DNA of 48,529 nt from positions 1-48,529 of the forward strand of contig JAQBVM010000010.1 of NCBI GenBank assembly GCA_027623095.1, given 5' to 3'. Positions 15,243 to 25,300 of this stretch are shown one piece after another. A program made the translations under genes and the position numbers. Below the pieces are notes generated by a model. The model was not told the origin of the DNA. It did no database searches and worked only from the letters and a program-made list of their open reading frames with translations. The stretch comes from Verrucomicrobiota bacterium. GTDB taxonomy: Bacteria > Verrucomicrobiota > Verrucomicrobiia > Limisphaerales > SIBE01. Position 1 is the first letter of the stretch; every line of letters begins with the position of its first letter.

Positions 15243-16574
15243 GTGAAAAAAACGCCGGTCTTGATTTGCCAAGCCCAGCCGCCGCAAAAGACATCGAACC
15301 TCAGCCGCCGGAGCTTCCTTGAATCACTTTTGTGTGGGATGTCCGTGGTGGCGGTTTCCTGCCGAAGTCCGCGACAGCCTAAGGCAATTGCCAGCGAAAC
15401 CGCTGCGCACCGTTTTCTCTTTGTCAGCAATGGCAAGACCTTGATGATGAATGCGGACGGCACGGGCCGGCGCGTCTTTGATTTCACTGTGCCGGACCAA
15501 GTCACCTGGCAACCCTCGGGATTCTTCTCCGATGGCCGGCGCATTTTGTTTCTGAGCATGGAAGAACGTCGTGACGGACCGGGCCGCCCGTTCGACGAGT
15601 ACTACACCCAAACACCGACACATCTCTGGATTTACGATCTGGAAAGCGACGCTTTGACTGAAATTGCCAGCCGGAATCGCATGGCTGTTTTTTACACGCC
15701 CGAGCTTCTCCTTGGAGACGATCGGCTCCTCGTCCAAGTGGTCCGGAACAGGGTCGGGCAAATCTTCAACATGAACTTGGACGGAACGGACGCCCGTGAA
15801 TTCACACACGCGGGAGAGGGTTTGCCCTACGGCACGAGCCTGAGTCCGGATGGACAGCGCGTCGCGTTCCACTTGGCCAGCCCGTCTGGGTATCAGATTT
15901 GGACAAGCGATCTGGAGGGCCGGAATCGAATTCTGATTGCGGGAGACAAAGAGCATCTCTATTTCGGTCCCCGCTGGTCGCCGAACGGAGAATGGCTTGC
16001 GTACCAAGCTTGCCGCTATCACGCGGATCCCGGTCACGACTGGGCGGACGTGTGCGTGAGCCGTCCGGACGGTTCAGAACAACAGTTTCTGACCGAAGGA
16101 CAAATCCATTGGTTTGGGGCGACCTACGGCGGCTCCGACCGTCGTGGTGGCGGCTCCAATATGCTTGCCTGGACACGGGACGGGGCAATCCTGTATTCCA
16201 GGAAGCTGCCTCAATCGAAGGTCCCTTGGGAATACCAATCGCAGCGCAGGGACACCGATCATTTTAATCGGGACTTCAAACCCGATCTAGCCCGTGGTGG
16301 CGTTGAAATCTGGCGGCTCAATCCGAACGATCGCGCGTCGCGCCGGTTGACCCACTGCGAACCCGCAGTATGGGACTGTCGAGCCAGCCAATCCGATGAC
16401 GGAGAATTAATTATCTTCTGCCGGGCGGAAACGGGCCGCATGCCCGGCATTTGGATAATGGACTCGGACGGCGGGAACATTAGGCAGTTGACCGACAAAT
16501 TGCAGAGCGGTGGCGCTGATCATCCGCGCTGGATGCCGACCGGCGCAAACCTACGCAAGCCTGGTCCACCGTGA
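15243..16574 (+). CDS. Exported PD40/TolB-like beta-propeller protein
   Basis: The frame from GTG 15243 encodes 443 residues. Near the N-terminus SRRSFLESLLCGMSVVAVSC is a twin-arginine signal that also ends in a Cys, so the protein may be a Tat-exported lipoprotein. After that come WD40-like PD40 blades: GKTLMMNADGTGRRVFDF, QIFNMNLDGTDAREFTHAG, LSPDGQRVAFH, WSPNGEWLAYQ and IWIMDSDGGNIRQLTDK. Such propellers resemble TolB and the oligogalacturonate-lyase-like group, and may bind proteins or sugar. The start is uncertain because the twin-arginine lies about 20 residues in. It follows the DUF1080 gene by 50 bases. Confidence 0.8.
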   Translation: MKKTPVLICQAQPPQKTSNLSRRSFLESLLCGMSVVAVSCRSPRQPKAIASETAAHRFLFVSNGKTLMMNADGTGRRVFDFTVPDQVTWQPSGFFSDGRRILFLSMEERRDGPGRPFDEYYTQTPTHLWIYDLESDALTEIASRNRMAVFYTPELLLGDDRLLVQVVRNRVGQIFNMNLDGTDAREFTHAGEGLPYGTSLSPDGQRVAFHLASPSGYQIWTSDLEGRNRILIAGDKEHLYFGPRWSPNGEWLAYQACRYHADPGHDWADVCVSRPDGSEQQFLTEGQIHWFGATYGGSDRRGGGSNMLAWTRDGAILYSRKLPQSKVPWEYQSQRRDTDHFNRDFKPDLARGGVEIWRLNPNDRASRRLTHCEPAVWDCRASQSDDGELIIFCRAETGRMPGIWIMDSDGGNIRQLTDKLQSGGADHPRWMPTGANLRKPGPP

Positions 16575-16636
16575 ATTTCCCGCTGCCACGATTGAAGCTG
16601 GCAAAAGGATGTTTCTGACGTATCGTCGGAGTCAAG

Positions 16637-18037
16637 ATGATCGCAAATCCTGAATCGATTGGAAGGCGCTGCTTGGCGCCGATTTTCGTTTTCACCACTC
16701 TCCTCTGTGCTCAAGCGCGGGCGTCCACCGCCCTGGACGAATACGTGAAGAACCCGGACCCGGCCTATCGGTACGAACTCGTAAAGACGATCCAAGGAAA
16801 AGGGTTCACACAGTACGTCATCGAAATGACTTCCCAATCGTGGTTGAGACCGGAGGAAGTGGATCGAACGCTTTGGAAACATTGGCTTCGGATCGTCAAG
16901 CCGGACAAAGTGGAACATGAAACCGGACTGCTCATGGTCAGCGGCGGCAGGAACGGGAGAAAGGCCCCGGACGAAGCGGATGCGCGAATCGCTGGAATTG
17001 CGCTGGAGACGAAATCGATCGTAGCGGAAGTGGGAATGGTTCCGAACGAGCCGCTGCTCTTCGCCGGCGAACGCGAACCGCGCACTGAAGACGGTCTCAT
17101 AGCGTTTGGATGGGACAAATTTTTGCGTGGCGGACGAGTTGAATGGCTCGCCCGTCTTCCGATGACCAAGAGCGCGGTTCGTGCGATGGACACGGTGACG
17201 GATTTCCTGAAGGCACCGGAACAAGGCGGGATCAGCGTCCAGAAGTTCGTAGTGGCGGGAGGATCGAAACGCGGCTGGACAACCTGGACCACGGGCGCCG
17301 TGGATCAGCGAGTGGTGGCGATCATTCCGATTGTGATTGATATGCTGAACATGGTGCCTTCGTTCGAACATCATTACCGCGTGTATGGGTTCTTCGCGCC
17401 GGCCATCGACGATTATGAAGCGATCGGCATCATGAACTGGCAAAAGACTCCCGAGTACCAAAGCCTGCTCAAAGTCGTTGAGCCTTTCGAATATCGCGAT
17501 CGGCTGACCATGCCCAAGTTTCTTATCAATGCGACGGGCGACCAGTTTTTTGTTCCGGATTCAGGCCAGTTTTATTGGTCGGAATTGAAGGGTGAAAAGC
17601 AGGTTCGATACGTTCCGAACGCGGACCATGGTCTCAAAGATTCCGATGCAATCGAAAGTCTTGTGGCGTTTTATCATTCGATTCTGACCGGCAAGCCCCG
17701 GCCCCGATTCGATTGGAGCATTGGCGATGACGGGACGGTATCGGTGAGCGTTAAAGACAAGCCCCTCGCTGTCAAATTGTGGCAGGCGACAAATCCCAAC
17801 GCGCGGGATTTTCGCATGGATACCCTCGGGCCCGTGTGGAAAAGCCAGCCGGTCAGTGCGGATGCGAGCGGGCGGTATGCGGAACGCGTGCATGCACCCG
17901 ACAAAGGATACACAGCCTTTTTCATGGAACTCACCTATCCCGGTCCGGGACGGTATCCATTGAAACTCACGACCCAAGTGAAAGTTGTGCCGGATGTCTA
18001 TCCGCACGCACCGTTCGAACCGAAGCCGGTTCGGTAG
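16637..18037 (+). CDS. PhoPQ-activated pathogenicity-related (PqaA-like) hydrolase
   Basis: This 466-residue secreted protein has a signal peptide (to about residue 29) and belongs to the PqaA family of alpha/beta hydrolases. The likely triad is Ser210 in VVAGGSKRGWTTW, Asp302 in INATGDQFFVPDS, and His331 in NADHGLKDSD. Lead-in text TALDEYVKNPDPAYRYELV is typical of the family. The physiological substrate of PqaA proteins is unknown; the fold suggests an ester or peptide. A Shine-Dalgarno-like ggagtcaag precedes the ATG. It begins a run with the DUF5069 gene and the enolase-family gene, with gaps of 15 and 14 bases. Confidence 0.92.
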   Translation: MIANPESIGRRCLAPIFVFTTLLCAQARASTALDEYVKNPDPAYRYELVKTIQGKGFTQYVIEMTSQSWLRPEEVDRTLWKHWLRIVKPDKVEHETGLLMVSGGRNGRKAPDEADARIAGIALETKSIVAEVGMVPNEPLLFAGEREPRTEDGLIAFGWDKFLRGGRVEWLARLPMTKSAVRAMDTVTDFLKAPEQGGISVQKFVVAGGSKRGWTTWTTGAVDQRVVAIIPIVIDMLNMVPSFEHHYRVYGFFAPAIDDYEAIGIMNWQKTPEYQSLLKVVEPFEYRDRLTMPKFLINATGDQFFVPDSGQFYWSELKGEKQVRYVPNADHGLKDSDAIESLVAFYHSILTGKPRPRFDWSIGDDGTVSVSVKDKPLAVKLWQATNPNARDFRMDTLGPVWKSQPVSADASGRYAERVHAPDKGYTAFFMELTYPGPGRYPLKLTTQVKVVPDVYPHAPFEPKPVR

Positions 18038-18052
18038 CCCTACGAATCCATT

Positions 18053-18490
18053 ATGAACCTAACTCAACGTCCTCCCCGGAGCCCTCGAGTCCGTCTCGGC
18101 GGCTATGTCCTTCTTCCTCGCATGCTCGACAAATGCCGCGCCGAATTGGCGGGCACCATCGGCGAATACAAGTACAACTGCCCACTGGATCAACGGTTCC
18201 TCGGCTTCGCCGGGATCGATCCGGAGGCGCTTAAGATTGAAGTCGCAAAAGGTTCGAGCGACGGTGACATCCTCGCCTGGGTTCAATCCAATGCGCCTAA
18301 AAAGCACGATGAATGGGAGATCGCGCAGTGGTCCGCCTTTCGAGAAGCCGCCGCCCCGGCGGACAACGAGAGCCGAGAGTTTTTTAACAAACTGATCACC
18401 GGCGCCGGTGCCGCGAAACGCGAGGATGTTTCCACTTGGTTTGAGCTTCTGGATCTCGACGATCACCTCACGTTTGGAGGCAAACCGTGA
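18053..18490 (+). CDS. DUF5069 protein
   Basis: The 145-residue protein matches the DUF5069 pattern: a start of SPRVRLGGYVLLPRMLDKCR, a middle GEYKYNCPLDQRFLGFAGID and a later AWVQSNAPKKHDEWEIAQWS. It is soluble with no signal peptide, so presumably cytoplasmic. Members are common in Verrucomicrobia, often alone in small operons, and no activity has been assigned in what I know. It lies 15 bases after the PqaA-like gene and 14 before the enolase-family gene, so the three are likely cotranscribed. Confidence 0.88.
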   Translation: MNLTQRPPRSPRVRLGGYVLLPRMLDKCRAELAGTIGEYKYNCPLDQRFLGFAGIDPEALKIEVAKGSSDGDILAWVQSNAPKKHDEWEIAQWSAFREAAAPADNESREFFNKLITGAGAAKREDVSTWFELLDLDDHLTFGGKP

Positions 18491-18504
18491 ACCCTTAAGC
18501 TGTC

Positions 18505-19800
18505 ATGATCGACCTGAACCGCCGGACCTTCCTGAAAGGCGCAGCTCTGGCCGGGCTTGGCCAGGTTGCGAGAACTCCGATGTTTGCCGAAGCACCGGTC
18601 GCTGACTTTCCGAGTCCGGCGCCATTGGAATTCCTCAGCGAAAAGAGCGGCCTGAAGATTACCGCGATCCGGCCGGTGAATCCTAAACCGAAACGACCGC
18701 TGCCATCCTATAGTCCGGCCCAGGGATCGTGGTCAACAGGCGGCGTTGAGGTCGCCAACCCGATGTCGATTTACCCCAAGTTCAAACCTCAGCGATCACT
18801 GTTTTTCGCTGACAACCTCGGACCGTCCGCCGTGGTGGTCGAGACCGATCGGGGAATACGCGGGATTGGATTCGGAGGGCCGGGCGCGAGCTTTGTCGTC
18901 GAGCGCCATTTCCCGAAGCTTCTGATCGGCGAGGATCCGTTTCAGGTCGAGCGCCTATGGGACATCATGTGGCGCAGCACGCTTTACTACGGGCGAAAAG
19001 GCCTCGTCGTGCATGCCATCAGCGCGGTGGACAACGCGCTTTGGGATATTATCGGCCAGGCAACCGGCAAACCTGTTTACAAACTCCTCGGAGGCGCGAC
19101 GCGGCAGTCGGTTCCGGGTTACTGCACAGGGAATGATGTGGAGCACGCGGTCAAGTTTGGATTTCGGAAAATCAAGCTGGCGCTGCCATACGGACCCGCG
19201 GACGGCGAAACAGGGCTTGTGGCCAACGAAAAATTGGTTGCGAAGACCAGGGAGATTCTCGGCCAGGAGGGCGAGATCATGCTCGATTGCTGGATGGCGC
19301 TGACGGAGAACTATGCTGCGGAGCTGGCGCGCCGGCTGGAACCGCACCGCGTGTATTGGATGGAAGAGTGTCTGATGCCGGATGACTACGCGGGCATGCG
19401 CCGGTTAAACGCGGCAGTGACTTCCACGCGCATGGCGACCGGGGAACATGAATACACCCGCTACGGTTTCAAACAGCTTCTGGACAATCAGGCGGCTGAC
19501 CTTTGGCAACCGGATATGCTGTGGTGCGGAGGACTCACCGAACTGCGGCACATCGGCGCCCTGGCCAAGGCGAACCGCATTCCGGTCATCCTCCACGGAG
19601 GATGGCGCGATGGCGGAACACACTATGTCATCGCGGACGAAAACAGCCCGTGGTGCGAAATGTTTCTCCCGCCACCCGGCGGCCCCAAAGAAGCCTATGC
19701 GCGCTTTGAAGAGGATAATCAGATCACGCGCGGCCCCGAGGGCATTTACACACGACCGCCCGATCGACCAGGATTCGGGTTCGACCTGGAGATCGACTAG
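18505..19800 (+). CDS. L-rhamnonate dehydratase-like enolase-superfamily enzyme with Tat signal
   Basis: This 431-residue enolase-superfamily protein has an N-terminal Tat signal (NRRTFLKGAALAGLG), unusual for a sugar-acid dehydratase, which is normally cytoplasmic. The barrel shows Lys224 in FRKIKLALPYGPADG, metal ligands Asp261 (MLDCWMALTENY), Glu287 (YWMEECLMPDDY) and Glu314 (ATGEHEYTRYGF), and the catalytic His364 in ILHGGWRDGG. The overall pattern, including YYGRKGL and DLWQPDMLWCGGLTE, fits L-rhamnonate dehydratase. It should convert L-rhamnonate, or a similar 6-deoxysugar acid, to the 2-keto-3-deoxy acid. Exact substrate remains inference. Confidence 0.88.
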   Translation: MIDLNRRTFLKGAALAGLGQVARTPMFAEAPVADFPSPAPLEFLSEKSGLKITAIRPVNPKPKRPLPSYSPAQGSWSTGGVEVANPMSIYPKFKPQRSLFFADNLGPSAVVVETDRGIRGIGFGGPGASFVVERHFPKLLIGEDPFQVERLWDIMWRSTLYYGRKGLVVHAISAVDNALWDIIGQATGKPVYKLLGGATRQSVPGYCTGNDVEHAVKFGFRKIKLALPYGPADGETGLVANEKLVAKTREILGQEGEIMLDCWMALTENYAAELARRLEPHRVYWMEECLMPDDYAGMRRLNAAVTSTRMATGEHEYTRYGFKQLLDNQAADLWQPDMLWCGGLTELRHIGALAKANRIPVILHGGWRDGGTHYVIADENSPWCEMFLPPPGGPKEAYARFEEDNQITRGPEGIYTRPPDRPGFGFDLEID

Positions 19801-19915
19801 TTCTGTATTCCAGCGGCCGCTCATGCAACGTGGGACCGGACGTTTGCTGCCGTTCGGCGTCCCGCCTTGTGTGACCACAGGACCACCAGGCGCCCGAAGA
19901 ATGAATGCCGCCTGC

Positions 19916-20176
19916 CTATCTGTTAATGCGCTTCAGGTCCACAATCCGCAGCTCCAAGACCGGCTGATCCGGCCAGTATGTAATCAACCAATGGCCGAAA
20001 CGCTTGACCTGCATCTCTCGGCCAGATGCAGCCTTTTGCACGAAATCTCCCCGTCGAAACGGTTCCTTGGCCAAGGATTGGAAAATGCGGAGCAATTCCT
20101 CACGCTCTCGTTGCCGACATATTGTGAAAAGCTCAAGAACGGACTGATCAACCGCATAGCAGAAATCAGCGATCAT
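19916..20176 (-). CDS. RelE/ParE-superfamily toxin
   Basis: The 86-residue product resembles a RelE/ParE toxin: an N-terminal helical hairpin with LLRIFQSLAKEPFRRGDFV, then a beta-sheet end with REMQVKRFGHWLITYWPDQ and VLELRIVDLKRINR. The strand ending in the LRIVDLKR phrase fits the family. Catalytic residues are too divergent to decide between an mRNA interferase and a gyrase inhibitor. The start overlaps the stop of the upstream antitoxin-like gene in an ATGA, so translation is coupled. Confidence 0.7.
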   Translation of the reverse strand: MIADFCYAVDQSVLELFTICRQREREELLRIFQSLAKEPFRRGDFVQKAASGREMQVKRFGHWLITYWPDQPVLELRIVDLKRINR

Positions 20177-20379
20177 TGGCCGGCCAGATTGCGATGCACT
20201 CGCTCCAGTTCACTCCGGTCCGCCTTTTTTCCAGCGTCCATGGCCGACAGGCGGCGATCCAACTCTGCTTTGAATTCAGGGTCCTCCGCCCGGTTCAAAT
20301 GGGCAATTAGCGCGGCCAATTCCAGCCGTTCTTCCGCACTCAATTCGGCGATGCTCTCTTTGATTTCAGCCAAGCTCAT
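20173..20379 (-). CDS. Small antitoxin-like protein of the RelE/ParE pair
   Basis: This 68-residue, strongly charged helical protein begins MSLAEIKESIAELSAEERLE, the opening of many antitoxins that pair with RelE/ParE toxins in addiction modules, and continues ALIAHLNRAEDPEFKAELDR. The toxin gene starts in its stop codon. No operator is obvious in the 97 bases upstream. The call rests on size, charge, gene order and the coupled overlap. Confidence 0.7.
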   Translation of the reverse strand: MSLAEIKESIAELSAEERLELAALIAHLNRAEDPEFKAELDRRLSAMDAGKKADRSELERVHRNLAGQ

Positions 20380-20476
20380 GCGCGCAGCTTAGTCGACTCC
20401 TGTCATCTGCGCAAAGGTGAAACTCGCAATGAGAACGCTCGTTGTGCGGATGAGTCAGGGATCGGACAAGCGCCCA

Positions 20477-20640
20477 TCATCTCATAGTTTCAGGATTCTC
20501 CGATTCCTCCGCTGGTTTTGGCTCTATTTGGCCTAAGGCAATTCTTGCGTAGTGACGAAACTTCTCATCCTTATGTTCCAACAGTTTCACCAGCTTTGGA
20601 ACACTCCTCTGAGCGTGTTCACCAAGTCTCCCCAAACTAC
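20477..20640 (-). pseudogene. 3' fragment of a HEAT-repeat protein gene
   Basis: On the minus strand an open frame without a start runs to a TGA at 20477-20479 and reads LGRLGEHAQRSVPKLVKLL, then EHKDEKFRHYARIALGQIEP. This is a textbook HEAT repeat: two amphipathic helices with the proline after the first and the ALGxI closing helix. A charged tail of about 15 residues ends it. Upstream of about 20640 the frame loses the repeat pattern, so I infer the rest was deleted. It sits between a toxin-antitoxin pair and a sulfatase. Confidence 0.6.
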
Positions 20641-20689
20641 AAATCTGTTTCCTTTTTCCATTCGGCGCAGGTTGCCAGCAGGAGCAATC

Positions 20690-22279
20690 TCAACGTTTCG
20701 AACGGGCTTTGTCCTGCCACCAGCCTCCGCGCGGGACAAAGTCCGGATCCAAAAAGCTTGCGTGTTCCGCTTCCCTCCGCGGAAGGCCCGCTTCCTCAAG
20801 CTGTAGCATGGCCCGTTTAGCGTTTGTGTCGTCGTAGTTTGGATTTGGAGTAGGGAATCGGGTGCCCACTCCTTTTTGCCATGCGCTCAGCTCCGCGAAA
20901 AGCGCGGCCACCCGCTCCGGTTCCACGGCCGCTAGGTCGTTCTGTTCCCCCAGATCCCGGCCAATGTGATACAATTCGTTTCGCCCGTCTTCGAAGTAAT
21001 GAATCAGCTTCCACTCATCCCGGCGGATAATTGCCGAAGGTTCGCCTCCCTGATTGCCATAGTGCGGATAATGCCAAAACAACGGACGACCGGGAAGAGT
21101 TCCGCCTTTTAGCACCGGCACCAAACTCACGCCGTCCAGATGCTGTTCGGGCATCAGGGGCAAACCAGCCATTTCAAGCAGAGTCGGAAAGAAATCCGTT
21201 CCGGTCGCAGGAATGTCCGTCGTCGCGGCCTTCGCCACGCCGGGCCATTTTACATACAGCGCCTCGCGAATGCCTCCTTCCCATTGCCGGCCTTTTCCCC
21301 CACGAAATGGCAAGCTGCTGGTGGCATAGCCATCGCCAGAGGAGACCCCGCCATTGTCGGATGTGAAAATGACCGCCGTGTTTTTCTCCAAGCCATTTTG
21401 ATCCAGCGCGCTCAGGACCAGGCCGACGGCTTCGTCCATGGCCTCCACCATTCCCGCATAGACCGGATGATCTTGTACCTGCCGCACTTCTTGAGTTCGA
21501 TCGATTCGGAATCGCGGCTCTTTTCGAAAGGTCAGGCCAAGCCGTTCCGCCTTGTCGCGGTATTTTCGCCAGCGCGCTTCACTGCATTGAATGGGCGCAT
21601 GAACCGAGTGAAACGACAGCATCGCGAAGAACGGCTCGGTCGTGTGATCGGTGATGAACGCGGCGGTTTCCCTGCCGAGTCGAATAGGCAATTCTTCACC
21701 GGGAGGCCCGTCATTCAAAACGGGATTTTGATACGGAGAAAAAAAGCCGCCCGGAGGGGTGCCGGCGTCATGCCCGCCTTTGTTGATTTCATAACCTTGT
21801 TCGAGCGGACTGAATCCCTTGCCACCCAAATGCCATTTGCCGGCGAAGAAAGTTCGATATCCATTCTCGCGCAGTGCCTCAGCAATCGTTGTCTCTGACA
21901 GAGGCAATTCCATTTCGTAAGGCGCGGGCAGGAGTTTTGTGTTGCGCCGCCATTTGTCCGGCTGGTTTCCACCGCTGCCGGCGGCGATATAATCGGTGAT
22001 GCTCAGGCGCGCCGGATATTTTCCGGTCTGAATGGCGGCGCGTGACGGGCTGCAAACTTGGCACGCGGCGTAGCCGTTCGAAAAACGGGTTCCCTCGCGG
22101 GCAATGCGGTCAATGTTCGGCGTTTCGTAAAACGCGCTTCCTTCACAGCTCAAATCCTGCCGGCCCAGGTCGTCCACGAGAATGAACACGATGTTGGGAC
22201 GTTTGACGGCGGCGTCCGCCGCAATCGCGCAGGCGATGCACGAGAGCAAAATCAGAGAGGAACAGTTTATTCTCTTCAT
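20690..22279 (-). CDS. Arylsulfatase A-type sulfatase
   Basis: This 529-residue protein has a signal peptide (LILLSCIACAIAADAAV) and the formylglycine signature CSPSRAAIQTGKYPARL with Cys76. The metal-binding DD pair is at 36-37 (FILVDDLGRQDL), and FFAGKWHLGGKGFSPLEQGY plus the later ASDNGG-like FTSDNGGVSSGDG are standard sulfatase elements. It is a different subfamily from the sulfatase at 6815-8305, with typical arylsulfatase A order. It probably removes sulfate from a polysaccharide in the periplasm after maturation by an FGE- or anSME-type enzyme encoded elsewhere. Confidence 0.94.
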   Translation of the reverse strand: MKRINCSSLILLSCIACAIAADAAVKRPNIVFILVDDLGRQDLSCEGSAFYETPNIDRIAREGTRFSNGYAACQVCSPSRAAIQTGKYPARLSITDYIAAGSGGNQPDKWRRNTKLLPAPYEMELPLSETTIAEALRENGYRTFFAGKWHLGGKGFSPLEQGYEINKGGHDAGTPPGGFFSPYQNPVLNDGPPGEELPIRLGRETAAFITDHTTEPFFAMLSFHSVHAPIQCSEARWRKYRDKAERLGLTFRKEPRFRIDRTQEVRQVQDHPVYAGMVEAMDEAVGLVLSALDQNGLEKNTAVIFTSDNGGVSSGDGYATSSLPFRGGKGRQWEGGIREALYVKWPGVAKAATTDIPATGTDFFPTLLEMAGLPLMPEQHLDGVSLVPVLKGGTLPGRPLFWHYPHYGNQGGEPSAIIRRDEWKLIHYFEDGRNELYHIGRDLGEQNDLAAVEPERVAALFAELSAWQKGVGTRFPTPNPNYDDTNAKRAMLQLEEAGLPRREAEHASFLDPDFVPRGGWWQDKARSKR

Positions 22280-22337
22280 ACGTGGGGAGTTCTGGAATTC
22301 AGGTTATGGGCCTCTGCAAATTTGTGAATTGTTCAGA

Positions 22338-25300
22338 TTAATTTTCCGGATGCGAAAGCGCGGCACGCAGCGCTTCAACGAGAGCAGGGACTTTAAACGG
22401 TTTGTGAAGCCTCAATTCGACGCCCAGCAGTTCCAGCTTTCGAATACTGGCTTCATCCAGGAGTCCGCTCATTGCGATGATTTGAATGCCGGGTGCGATC
22501 CCACGCAGTGTTGCCGCCAAGGATAGGCCGTTGAGCACGGGCATGTTGATGTCGGTCAACACGACTCCAATCTTGTTCCTGTGCTTTTCAAACTGAGCGA
22601 GGGCGTCATTGCCGTTAACGGCGGTCAGAACGTTCAAGTTAAGGTGTTCAAGACACAATTGGAGGGTCTCTCGAACGGAACTTTCATCGTCCGCCACCAA
22701 AACCCACTCGCCGTTTCCGCGGAACGTCTTGATCGTCTCCAACTCTTCGACCGGATCGGCGGCGCTGCGCGCGGGAAAATAGACCTCGAATACCGTTCCC
22801 ATTCCAAGATCACTTTCGACCCGCAAGAATCCATCATGACCCTTGACAATCCCCATCACCGCCGCAAGCCCCAGACCCGAACCCGAATGCGGCGCTTTGG
22901 TTGTAAAAAACGGTTCAAAAATCCGGTCAAGATTCTCCGGAGCGATGCCGGCGCCGGTGTCGGCGACTGTGATTCGAACATAATAGCCGGGCTTGATTTC
23001 ATCCGTAAAACTGCCCATGGCTTTTTCGAAGTGAAGTCCTTCCACCAACAGTCTGAGCAATCCGCCGTCGGGCATCGCATCCCTGGCATTGACACATAGA
23101 TTGAGCAGGACCTGGTGCAGTTGAGTGGAATCCCCGGAGATTGCGGGACAGTTCGAAGGACAATGAACATCGAGTCGAATCGATTTTGGGAACGTGCTCC
23201 GAATCATGCGGTCCATGTCATCGATCAGTTGCTTTGGATCGACCGAAACACGGCGCCCTGCCTCGCCCTTCGCGAAGGCCAGCAACTGTCGCACCATAGC
23301 GGCGCCCCGGTGAGCTCCATTTTCGATCAGTTCCAAGTAGTGGCCGGGCAACTGAGCCTTCTCCTTGAGCATATCAACCGCAATTAGGATTGGCACAAAA
23401 GTGTTGTTCAGATCGTGCGCGACGCCGCTGGCAAGGGTTCCAAGACTTTCCAGGCGTTGTGACCGAAGGGCGCGGCGCTCGGATTCAACCCGGTCCGACA
23501 GGTCGCGAATGGAAGCCAAAATGGCGGACCCTTCGTCCATTTCGATCGGTGAAAGATTGATTTCCGCTGGGAATGAGCGGCCGCTCTTTCGCACCGCCTG
23601 CAATCTCGGCCGCCCGGCGCCTGGCAGGCGCACGTCAGCCCACGCGAAATATTCCTCGTGAAGCTCTCGATGCCCGTCCTGAAGACCCTTCGGAACAAGC
23701 ACTTCAACCGGCCTTCCCAGAAGTTCCTCGCGCGGCCATTCGAACATTACCTCGAAGGACCGGTTCACCAGCGTGATGAGCCCGTTTCGGTCCGTAATCA
23801 CAAGGGCGTCCGGCGCCAGTTCGAACAGATACTCAAAGCGTTCGCGGGATTTTTCCAAAGCTGCTTCGGACCGTTTTCGGTCCGTGATGTCGCTCACCAT
23901 GGCCAATGACTCGCACAAGCCATACCGCACGAACCGCGCTTCGAAATGCCGTTCGCCCGTCGGAACAGTCGCTTCGTATTCCACCGAGCATACTCCCCCG
24001 TTCTGAAGCGCACTCTTGCGCCCATGTTCCAAACGCGCCGCCAGCTCGGCGGGAAATATCTCAGTGTTGGACTTTCCGATGAATTCCGAACGAGATAACT
24101 GCAAAAGCTCCGGCTGGGACGCGTGGTACTCCTTGATGCGGCCTTTTGCGTCACTTACAAAAATCATATCCGGCCAGGCTTCCAACACGGCTTTATGCCA
24201 GGCTTCCTGTTCGCGCCTGGAATCTTCGGCCTGCTTGCGCTCGATCGCAAGGGCTGCATAGCCTGCGGCAATATCGAGCTCCTGCAACTCGCTTGCACCC
24301 GGCGAATGCGGTTCGCGATGGTAAATCGCAAATGTCCCCAAGACTTCTTTGGCTGTGGAAAAAATTGGCTGAGACCAGCAGGCGCGAAGCCCCGCATCGC
24401 GCGCCAGTTCACGGAATCCCTCCCAGTACGGATGGATGAGCACGTCTTCCGCGATTACCCGCTCGGCTAGAAACGCCGCCGTGCCACATGAACCCACTCC
24501 GTTTCCGATCTTCAACCCAGTGACCGCGCGATTGTAAAACTCCGGCAGGCTCGGCGCCGCGCCATGAAGCAAGCAACCCTCCTCTTTGTCCAAAATGAGA
24601 ATCGAGCAGATCGCGCGTGGCAATGCCGACTCGAGAGTCAGCACGATCGACTCCAGAATGGCCGGAAGCGGCGTACCCGAAGTGAGCGCCTCGAGAATGC
24701 GGGTTCGATGATGCTCGCGCTCCTCTGCTTTCTTCCGCGAAGTAATGTCCCGCACACAGGTGAAGTTGAACTCGTCTCCACCAAATTCCAGATAGTGAAC
24801 ATCGACTTCCACCACAAAAGCGCTGCCATCCTTTCGGTGAGCGATCCTCTCGGTCTTCAGGTATTTCTGATTCTGAATGCTTTTCCAATGCGTGTCCCAC
24901 GCTTCCGCGGAAAGATCTCGCTCAAGGTCGTAAACGCCCATGCCAAGCAACTCAGCCTCGGTGTAACCGAGCATTTCACAGTGCGCCTTATTCGTCCGAA
25001 GAATGCGCCCGTCACGCGCGAACCACACGAATCCAGCAGCCACATGCTGGAGGGAAAACTCGGCGAAACTCAGGTGACGATTGGCGTCCTCCAACTGTTT
25101 CGTTCGCTCACTTAACTTCCGTTCCATCCTATGTCTGTAGAGCGCCATCTCAACGGTTGCATGGAGCTCTCGCTCGTCGAACGGCTTGACCAAATACCCG
25201 AACGGATGAAGATCGACTTCTTTCCGAACGAGTTCTGAATCTGATTGCGCGGTCAAAAACACAACGGGAATCTCGCCGAGTTCCCGCAAACGCGACGCGG

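Noticed and set aside
20518-20820. Plus-strand frame of about 100 codons overlapping the sulfatase end
   Set aside because: It is antisense to the HEAT fragment and sulfatase C-terminus and has Ser/Pro/Arg-rich shadow composition.
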